From: BOG-932 sp965276835
GTDB taxonomy: Bacteria; Pseudomonadota; Alphaproteobacteria; BOG-932; Roseiterribacteraceae
Length of the DNA: 64,000 nucleotides
Direction of reading: 5' to 3'
Assembly: GCA_965276835.1 (NCBI GenBank)
Contig: OZ255631.1
Span: forward strand, 558,001-622,000
In this document: positions 58,430 through 64,000 of the stretch, piece after piece
How positions within the stretch are numbered: position 1 is the stretch's first letter
Layout of the letters: the number at the start of each line of letters is the position of its first letter
Notes under the pieces: generated by a model
The model's input: only the letters and a program-made list of their open reading frames with translations
The model's database searches: none
Told to the model about the DNA's origin: nothing
Translations under genes and position numbers: made by a program

Positions 58430-59827
58430 ATGGTTCCCTATTCGCTCGTCTGGATAGTGGCAGCCGGCTTGATCGGCGCTGCCGGCTCCGCTGTCGCTCA
58501 AGAGGCTGCCGCGCCCGAAACGCGAACCGGCCTGCTGGACCGGGACAGCCTGACCAACGGCTGGTTCGGTGCGGCGGCGGACCTTAAAGAACACGGCATC
58601 GCGGTCAACGCGACTGAGATCAGCGAATTGATGGGCGTGGCGTCCGGCGGCGTTGCGCAAGGCGTGGTTTACGAAGGGCGGCTGGAACTCGACCTCGATC
58701 TCGATCTGAATCGGTTGCTGGGCCTCGAGAACACGATCTTTCATGCCAACGCCTATCAGATTCACGGTCGAGGTCCGTCCGGCAATTATATCGGGGGCAA
58801 CTTTCAGACGGTCAGCAATATCGAGGCGACGCGTGCGACGCGACTGTTCGATCTTTGGGTCGAGCGGGAATTTCTCGACAACGCGCTGTCGGTCCGTGTC
58901 GGCAAGGTTGCGGCCGACGACGAGTTTCTGACCAGCCAGAACACAGGCGGCTTCCTGAACGCGACTTTCGGCTGGCCGTCGATCATGGCGCAGGCCTTGC
59001 CCAGCGGCGGACCGGTCTATCCTTTGGCAACGCCCGGAATACGCGTCAAATATGCGTTCTCGAACATCATCACGGTCCAGGTTGGCCTGTTCAACGGCGA
59101 CCCGGCGGGTGGCGATCCAGGAACGTCATTGGGTGCAGTCGATCCGCAAGCCTCCGATGCCGATGGCTTGCGTTTCCCGGTTGATCACGGGCCGTTTGCG
59201 ATTGCCGAACTGTCTTACAGCCCCAACGCCGATACCGAACCCAATCCGACGACCGTCTATAAAGCCGGCATCTGGCGGCAGGGCGGACGCTATGACGATC
59301 TGGCGGTCGACGGGTCGGGGCGCTCCCTCGCCGCGCTGAATACCGGCCGGCCACGTGCACATGACGGCGATTATGGCGGATACGTGATCGCCGATCGGCA
59401 GATCTGTCGTCCGGTCGCGGGCGAAGATCGCGCGCTCAGCGCTTTTCTGCGACTGGCCGCCGATCCTGGTGACCGGAATTATATAAGCTTCTATGTCGAT
59501 GGCGGTCTGGCGTTCAAAGGTCCGTTGGCCGACCGTGCCGACGATGTTCTATCGTTCGGCGTCAGCTTTGCGCAGGTCAGTTCGGCCGCGGCGGAACTGA
59601 TCCACGCGCAGCAGCGGCTTAATGGAGCAGTAGGCCCGGCGCCGGATTATGAGGCGGTGATCGAACTGGACTACCAAGTCGCGTTGGCGCCGTGGTGGAG
59701 CATTCAACCGGACCTGGAATATGTCTTCCACCCGACCACGGCCGTCGTTCGGCCCGATCCGGCGGTCACCGCGTCGCGCATCGGCAATGCCTTGGTTGTC
59801 GGGCTCAGAACGTCGGTACGGTTCTGA
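58430..59827 (+). CDS. OprB-like carbohydrate-selective outer-membrane porin
   Basis: Outer-membrane beta-barrel of 465 residues with a signal peptide (LVWIVAAGLIGAAGSAVAQ). LTNGWFGAAADLKEHGIAVN at the mature start, the DLDLDLNRLLGLENTIFHAN region, LFDLWVEREFLDNALSVRVG, PGIRVKYAFSNIITVQVGLF and a terminal aromatic residue (VGLRTSVRF) are typical of OprB. GAGGTAACG precedes ATG 58430. It follows the metal-sensor gene by 43 bases and may be under its control, which would be an unusual pairing for a sugar porin. Confidence 0.87.
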   Translation: MVPYSLVWIVAAGLIGAAGSAVAQEAAAPETRTGLLDRDSLTNGWFGAAADLKEHGIAVNATEISELMGVASGGVAQGVVYEGRLELDLDLDLNRLLGLENTIFHANAYQIHGRGPSGNYIGGNFQTVSNIEATRATRLFDLWVEREFLDNALSVRVGKVAADDEFLTSQNTGGFLNATFGWPSIMAQALPSGGPVYPLATPGIRVKYAFSNIITVQVGLFNGDPAGGDPGTSLGAVDPQASDADGLRFPVDHGPFAIAELSYSPNADTEPNPTTVYKAGIWRQGGRYDDLAVDGSGRSLAALNTGRPRAHDGDYGGYVIADRQICRPVAGEDRALSAFLRLAADPGDRNYISFYVDGGLAFKGPLADRADDVLSFGVSFAQVSSAAAELIHAQQRLNGAVGPAPDYEAVIELDYQVALAPWWSIQPDLEYVFHPTTAVVRPDPAVTASRIGNALVVGLRTSVRF

Positions 59828-60413
59828 GCGACGCGAGCGACGCCAATCTGGCTCCGGTTGCGGGCTCGGCGGCAAAGGCATTGGCGACGATCGAATTCAT
59901 CACCTTTTTGATGACGTCCGACAGGCTCGCGTCGTGCGGGCCGCCTTTGATCGTCGCCTGGTCGAAGCTGGTGCTTTGATATTGCCCGTTCAGATAGATC
60001 TTGGCATCGACGCCGATCGGGCGGCCGATGCCGAACAGATTGCGCGCTTTCGATAGAGCAGGACCGATATACCGGACCGCTCCTCCAGCGAACGGCAGAA
60101 TCTTGAATTGCCAAACGACGCGGTTCGGCGGCGGGTTCGTTTCAGCTGCCGGTGCGGCCGGCGCGAAATGCCAGGCGGTCAAATGCGCATCGGCCATCTG
60201 CTGGCTGACATAGGCGGATAGCTGGTCTGTCGTGAAGCCCGGGACCGAGCCCTCGACCTCGACCGAGACCGTCAGTGGGGTCTGCCGCAGCTTGGAATCG
60301 AGGCTTTGCGCATGCGACGCGACAGGCATGACCGCCAGGGCCAGCGCCGTTGCGACGGACAAACAGTGCGTGAACGATTTGCCTTTGCGCACAGCAAGAA
60401 GTCTTCCATCCAT
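59805..60413 (-). CDS. Secreted hypothetical protein
   Basis: Protein of 202 residues with an N-terminal signal (FTHCLSVATALALAVMPVAS...HAQS). The mature region (LTVSVEVEGSVPGFTTDQLS, then KIYLNGQYQSTSFDQATIKG) is beta-rich with no recognised domain. Its last 23 bases overlap the end of the convergent porin gene. ATG 60413 is preferred, since the upstream frame has no ribosome site. Confidence 0.55.
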   Translation of the reverse strand: MDGRLLAVRKGKSFTHCLSVATALALAVMPVASHAQSLDSKLRQTPLTVSVEVEGSVPGFTTDQLSAYVSQQMADAHLTAWHFAPAAPAAETNPPPNRVVWQFKILPFAGGAVRYIGPALSKARNLFGIGRPIGVDAKIYLNGQYQSTSFDQATIKGGPHDASLSDVIKKVMNSIVANAFAAEPATGARLASLASLRTVPTF

Positions 60414-60649
60414 GTCGACATCATACGTCAATATAGCGATGGGAACGGGTCAGCAAAAGAGCAGGATAGGTTACGAGCCACCTGACCGAAGTTTCGACAG
60501 GCGGCAGCACGGCCGGCTTCAAGATGATCCCGGCGCCGAACTGACGACAACGGGGCAACGTTCATGTTTTCGGACATGAGGGAACGTTACATTGTCACGT
60601 TCAGTTGATCCCGACAGCGGGCTGTTCCGCCGATAACCAAGGATCGATC

Positions 60650-60838
60650 ATGAAAGCCACACTCTCGGCGGCCCTGACAGCCGTTGCCTTGATTTCCCTG
60701 CCGGTCATGCTGACGGCGTGCGACGACGAGAAGAGCTCGACGAAGACCGAAACCAAGACGACGACGCCGGCCCCTGCCGCTGCGCCGGACAGCACGACGA
60801 CAACGACCAAAGAAACGACGACCGAAAAGCAGAACTAG
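60650..60838 (+). CDS. Small threonine-rich lipoprotein
   Basis: Protein of 62 residues. A lipobox (LPVMLTAC) follows a short signal (MKATLSAALTAVALISLPVM), so the mature protein begins with a lipidated Cys. The remainder is a low-complexity run of Lys, Thr, Pro and Ala (residues 28-62). AAGGAT precedes ATG 60650. It overlaps the convergent sthA stop by four bases. Similar small lipoproteins are common envelope proteins; role unknown. Confidence 0.6.
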   Translation: MKATLSAALTAVALISLPVMLTACDDEKSSTKTETKTTTPAPAAAPDSTTTTTKETTTEKQN

Positions 60839-62268
60839 CCTTTCGCCACGTCTCGCGCCGGCGTTGTTGCCGGCGCGCAGGCGCGGGGCATACGGTTCCA
60901 GGCGTCCAAAGCGGCGATCTTATAGGCCTCGGCCAGGGTGGGATAATTGAAGGTGTTCTCGATGAAGTAGTCGAGCGTGCCCCTCAGGTTCACCACCGCC
61001 TGGCCGATATGGATCAGTTCGGTCGCGCCCTCGCCGACGATATGCACGCCCAGCAGGCGGCGGGTCTTCAGCGAGAAGATCATCTTCAGCATGCCCTGAT
61101 CCAACCCCATGATATGGCCGCGCGAGGTTTCGCGGAACCGGGCGATGCCGCATTCGTAATGGATGCCGCGCTGCTGCACCTCTTCCTCGCTCATGCCGAC
61201 GGTCGAGATTTCGGGCACGGCATAGATGCCGTAGGGGAAATGCTCGGGCGGCGGCGGCATCGGGATACCGAAGGCGTGGCAGGCGGCGACACGGCCCTGT
61301 TCCATGGAGGTTGAGGCCAGGCTGGGAAAGCCGATGACGTCGCCCGCGGCATAGATGTGCGGCACGTCCGTTTGGCAGGTGACCGGATCGACCTTCAGGT
61401 GTCCGCGGGCATCAGCGATCAGGCCGCAAGCCTCCAGACCCAGCGTGTCGGTTGCGCCCATGCGGCCGCCGGTGAACAGCATCATCTCCGGCCGGGCCTG
61501 TCGGCCGCTCTCAAGCGTTATCACCGGCTTGCCGTCCGAGAATTCAATGGTCTCGACTTTCGATCCCATGCGGATGGTCATGCCCCGGTCGCGCAGCTGG
61601 TGCAGGAAATCCTCGATCAGTTCGTGGTCGAGGAAATCCAGGATCTTGTCGCGCGGTTCGATCAACGTGACGTGCACGTCCAGCGCGCTGAAGATCGTCG
61701 CATATTCCACGCCGATAACCCCGGCGCCGATCACCGCCAGGCTGCGCGGCAGACGGTCCAGCCCGATCAACTCGTCGCTGTCCAGCACGTTGGTGCCGTT
61801 GAACGGGATATTCGTCGGGCGATAGGGGCGGGTGCCGACGGCGATGAGGAACCGCGCGCCTTCGACCGTGCAGACGTCGCCCGTCGCCAGGGTGACGTCG
61901 ACCCGGTGCGTATCGACGAAGCGCGCCGCGCCGGTCATCGTCTTCACACCGTTGCGGGCGAACTGGTGTTCCAGCACGTCGACCTCGTGGTTCAGCGTCA
62001 TCAGCAGACGGCTGGTCAGGTCCTTGGCCTCGATATCCTGCTTTACGCGATAGGCGTGGCCATAAAAGCCGTGTTCGCGCCAGCCGGTCAGGTTGAGGAC
62101 GGTTTCGCGCATCGTCTTGGACGGGATGGTTCCGGTATGGACCGACACACCGCCGACCCGCCGGCCCTTCTCGATCACCAGGACCGACTTGCCCAGCTTC
62201 GCCGCCTGAACCGCGGCGCGCCGCCCGGCAGGCCCGCTGCCAATAACGACCAAATCGTATGCGTTCAT
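60835..62268 (-). CDS. sthA: Soluble pyridine nucleotide transhydrogenase
   Basis: Flavoprotein of 477 residues that exchanges hydride between NADPH and NAD+. The FAD motif VIGSGPAGRRAAVQAAKLGK is at the N-terminus. GGVSVHTGTIPSKTMRE replaces the redox-active CxxxxC of lipoamide dehydrogenases, which separates SthA from them. The second Rossmann motif is VIGAGVIGVEYATIFSALDV, and IHIGQAVVNLRGTLDYFIEN is at the C-terminus. ATG 62268 is chosen; the frame upstream adds a non-conserved tail. Monocistronic. Confidence 0.93.
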   Translation of the reverse strand: MNAYDLVVIGSGPAGRRAAVQAAKLGKSVLVIEKGRRVGGVSVHTGTIPSKTMRETVLNLTGWREHGFYGHAYRVKQDIEAKDLTSRLLMTLNHEVDVLEHQFARNGVKTMTGAARFVDTHRVDVTLATGDVCTVEGARFLIAVGTRPYRPTNIPFNGTNVLDSDELIGLDRLPRSLAVIGAGVIGVEYATIFSALDVHVTLIEPRDKILDFLDHELIEDFLHQLRDRGMTIRMGSKVETIEFSDGKPVITLESGRQARPEMMLFTGGRMGATDTLGLEACGLIADARGHLKVDPVTCQTDVPHIYAAGDVIGFPSLASTSMEQGRVAACHAFGIPMPPPPEHFPYGIYAVPEISTVGMSEEEVQQRGIHYECGIARFRETSRGHIMGLDQGMLKMIFSLKTRRLLGVHIVGEGATELIHIGQAVVNLRGTLDYFIENTFNYPTLAEAYKIAALDAWNRMPRACAPATTPARDVAKG

Positions 62269-62432
62269 GGCGTGCCGTCCGCGGTGCGTATTGTGTGCGC
62301 CGCAACATAACCGAACGGCGCGCGTTTTGGCAGGGGAAATCGCCCGCATGCGTGCTGGCGATTGCCGGTCGCGGCCGGTGTTGCTAGGGTATCTTTAACT
62401 TCATGAATCATTTCACAGGCGGAAACCTGGCT

Positions 62433-62885
62433 ATGGGGACGGTGACGAGTTTCACGATCGACGAGCAGTTGAAGCCGGCAGGCGCGATCGCCGGCATGTA
62501 TGCCGATCTGTCCGCGAAGTTCTGGGATCTGCCGCATTTAAGCCCGGAGTCGATCGAGCTTTGCCGTTTGGCGTTGGCGGTCATGCACAAGGCTGAAGCG
62601 GAGCAGGCTGAGCGGCATCCGTCCGCCACCGGCATGCCGCAAGTCAAGATCGACGCGGTGCTGAACGAAAGCTGGCGGAAAGAGCCGACTTTTTCGGTGG
62701 TCGAGCGCGCGGTGCTGGACTTCACCGAATATTACTACATGGACCCGCAATCGATACCTGATGAGGTCGCCTCCAAGGTCGTCGACCTTACCGGGGAGAA
62801 CGGGCTGGTCTGCCTGGTCGAGGCGCTGGGCTTTATCGACAGCCGCATTCGGCTGGCGCTTATGTACTCCACTCTGTCCGCCTGA
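62433..62885 (+). CDS. Carboxymuconolactone-decarboxylase-family protein (first)
   Basis: Protein of 150 residues related to AhpD/CMD-like folds: ALAVMHKAEAEQAERHPSAT then FSVVERAVLDFTEYYYMDPQ and LTGENGLVCLVEALGFID. It lacks a CxxC in the usual place, so peroxidase activity is doubtful. An ATG at 62403 lacks a ribosome site; ATG 62433 has GGCGGAA upstream and is preferred. Paired with a second CMD-family gene 15 bases downstream. Confidence 0.65.
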   Translation: MGTVTSFTIDEQLKPAGAIAGMYADLSAKFWDLPHLSPESIELCRLALAVMHKAEAEQAERHPSATGMPQVKIDAVLNESWRKEPTFSVVERAVLDFTEYYYMDPQSIPDEVASKVVDLTGENGLVCLVEALGFIDSRIRLALMYSTLSA

Positions 62886-62900
62886 AGCAGGAGAGTTTCG

Positions 62901-63416
62901 ATGGGTGTAATGGCACGGGTTTCCGGACCCAAGACACAATCCGGCAACATCATCCGCGACAGTGCGCTGGGCCTCGTGCCTGAGACTGTCGACGTTTACG
63001 CGACGCTCAATAAGTCGCTGTGGACCAGCGAGCATATCCGCCCGGCCTTGATGGAGATGGTGCGGCTGCGCAATGCGCGGACAGTCAACTGCGTGTTCTG
63101 CCGCTCGGTCCGCTATGACGTCGCCAAGGCCGACGGCCTGTCGGAAGACAAGGTCGACGACATCGCCGACGGCTGGGAGGACAGCAAGCTCAGCGACGTC
63201 GAAAAGGCGGCGCTGGCCTTCGCCGACGCCTATCTGTTCGACCCCAAGGGCGTGACGCCGGAGCTGAAGGCACGGCTGAACAAGAACTTCACGACCGAGC
63301 AATTGGCCAGCCTGGCCGTAGGGCTGGCGGCGTTCAACGCCTCCTCGCGCTGCGCGGTGTCCCTGGGCGGCATGCCGGAAAGCCTGCCGGTCATGGAGAT
63401 TTCGGTTCCGGAATAA
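62901..63416 (+). CDS. Carboxymuconolactone-decarboxylase-family protein (second)
   Basis: Protein of 171 residues. VRLRNARTVNCVFCRSVRYD carries an intact CxxC, followed by LSDVEKAALAFADAYLFDPK, the AhpD-like arrangement of cysteine pair and helix. CAGGAG is upstream of ATG 62901. Likely a peroxidase-like or decarboxylase-fold subunit; together with the preceding CxxC-less relative it may form a hetero-oligomer. Substrate unknown. Confidence 0.82.
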   Translation: MGVMARVSGPKTQSGNIIRDSALGLVPETVDVYATLNKSLWTSEHIRPALMEMVRLRNARTVNCVFCRSVRYDVAKADGLSEDKVDDIADGWEDSKLSDVEKAALAFADAYLFDPKGVTPELKARLNKNFTTEQLASLAVGLAAFNASSRCAVSLGGMPESLPVMEISVPE

Positions 63417-63545
63417 GCAGCGCGCTCTAAACACCACACCACCGTCATGGCCGGACAGCGACTGGAGGTCGCCTATCGTAGCCAAGGCGCTTCGCGCCGG
63501 GCCGGCCATCCACGCGTTCCCGCAAGCACCGTGGGTATGATGTGG

Positions 63546-63568
63546 ATACCCGGGTCAAGCCCGGGTAT
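63546..63568. repeat. REP-like dispersed palindrome
   Basis: ATACCCGGG-TCAAG-CCCGGGTAT is a perfect nine-base inverted repeat with a five-base loop, within a GC-rich stretch (63430-63580) that contains further palindromic GGCCGG sequence. Sequence of this type is scattered between genes in many alphaproteobacterial genomes. It lies between the CMD gene and the dehydrogenase. Confidence 0.7.
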
Positions 63569-63612
63569 GACGCAATAAGAAGTAAGTCAATTCGGAACAA
63601 CGGGAGGATATT

Positions 63613-64000
63613 TTGGGACGTTTGGACGGGAAAGTTGCGTTTATCGCGGGCGCCAGCTCGGGCATCGGCCGGGCGACGGTAAAGCGTTTCGTGGAGGAAG
63701 GCGCAACGGTTGTGTTCTGCGCCCGCCGGGCCGAGCTCATCAAATCGCTGGAGGCCGAGGTCAAGGCGATGGGTGGCAAGGGCGAGGGGCTGGTGCTCGA
63801 TATCGGCGACCTGGATGCCTATACCGGCGCTTTGGACATGACCGCCCGCAAATACGGCAAGCTGGATGTCTTCGTGCACAACGCAATGTACGGCGCCTTC
63901 CGTATGCTGGCCGATACGCCGATCGACGAGTGGCGCGCCAACTTCAAGATCAATGCCGATGCCGCCTTTGCCGCGACCATGGCCGCCATCCGGATCATGA
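63613..64000 (+). CDS. Short-chain dehydrogenase/reductase (N-terminal part; runs off the right edge)
   Basis: SDR-family NAD(P) oxidoreductase, first 129 residues. The cofactor motif is FIAGASSGIGRATVKRFVEE (GxxxGIG), with LVLDIGDLD binding the adenine and VFVHNAMYGAF in place of the NNAG motif. The catalytic YxxxK lies beyond the window. The start is a TTG at 63613 with GGGAGGA upstream; a TTG at 63622 is also possible. Substrate cannot be read from this part. Confidence 0.88.
   Translation, partial: MGRLDGKVAFIAGASSGIGRATVKRFVEEGATVVFCARRAELIKSLEAEVKAMGGKGEGLVLDIGDLDAYTGALDMTARKYGKLDVFVHNAMYGAFRMLADTPIDEWRANFKINADAAFAATMAAIRIM

Noticed and set aside
61357..62310. 317-residue forward frame antisense to sthA
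   Set aside because: Shadow of the transhydrogenase gene.
1..64000. tRNA, rRNA and CRISPR arrays
   Set aside because: No cloverleaf with a GGTTCGAATCC-like arm, no rRNA-like block and no regularly spaced direct repeats were seen by eye; a covariance-model search would be decisive for tRNAs and small RNAs.

Overview
The window is high-GC proteobacterial DNA, most likely from an alphaproteobacterium. Evidence for this includes a Caulobacter-type aldonate dehydratase, an AraD1/GguC protein, MucR, an ECF sigma factor paired with an NrsF-type anti-sigma factor, and a ligase-associated exonuclease. A genus cannot be named from sequence alone. The left and right thirds look like stable chromosome. 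The middle (about 19.4-40 kb) is an accessory island with lower GC, hypothetical genes, two tyrosine recombinases, a toxin-antitoxin pair, a transposase and anti-phage genes.

Region 1 (1-19.4 kb) is a plant-polysaccharide sugar island made of two regulons. The first has an aldonate dehydratase, an FHS-type sugar permease, a FadR/GntR regulator, an AraD1/GguC protein, a galactose/arabinose 1-dehydrogenase, and a string of secreted glycosidases (GH2, GH1, GH3). Three promoter regions in it share the core TGTCTGAGTA, a good candidate operator for the FadR-type regulator. Together these genes could release, import and oxidise galactose or arabinose by a non-phosphorylative route. The second regulon is the isomerase route: sugar porter, aldose epimerase, xylB and xylA in one tight operon, with a LacI-family regulator transcribed away from it and a clear palindromic operator between them.

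Region 2 (19.4-40 kb) is the accessory island. It holds a frameshifted hypothetical gene, MucR, HU and a small XRE regulator. Next comes an operon with its own promoter/operator that encodes two tandem PolB-exonuclease-like proteins and a tyrosine recombinase. This is followed by lysine-rich hypotheticals, an antitoxin-like protein, a second tyrosine recombinase, a metallophosphoesterase, a ParD/ParE pair and an IS1595-type transposase. A CBASS locus comes next: patatin-like CapV plus a CD-NTase with a C-terminal sensor domain, facing a convergent gene that looks like the second CBASS effector Cap15. A DUF4238 protein follows.

Region 3 (40-64 kb) is mostly housekeeping and stress functions. 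It includes AhpD, a DUF1214-like secreted protein, the ligase-associated exonuclease with its ATP-dependent DNA ligase, small secreted proteins, a decayed S41 peptidase, agmatine deiminase and a ClpP paralogue. Further along are a creatininase-family protein with an MHS transporter, an ECF sigma/anti-sigma pair, a DEAD-box helicase, a Bcr/CflA-type transporter, a CsoR/RcnR-family metal sensor beside an OprB-like porin, soluble transhydrogenase, and two carboxymuconolactone-decarboxylase-family proteins. The window ends inside a short-chain dehydrogenase. I found no rRNA, tRNA or CRISPR array.
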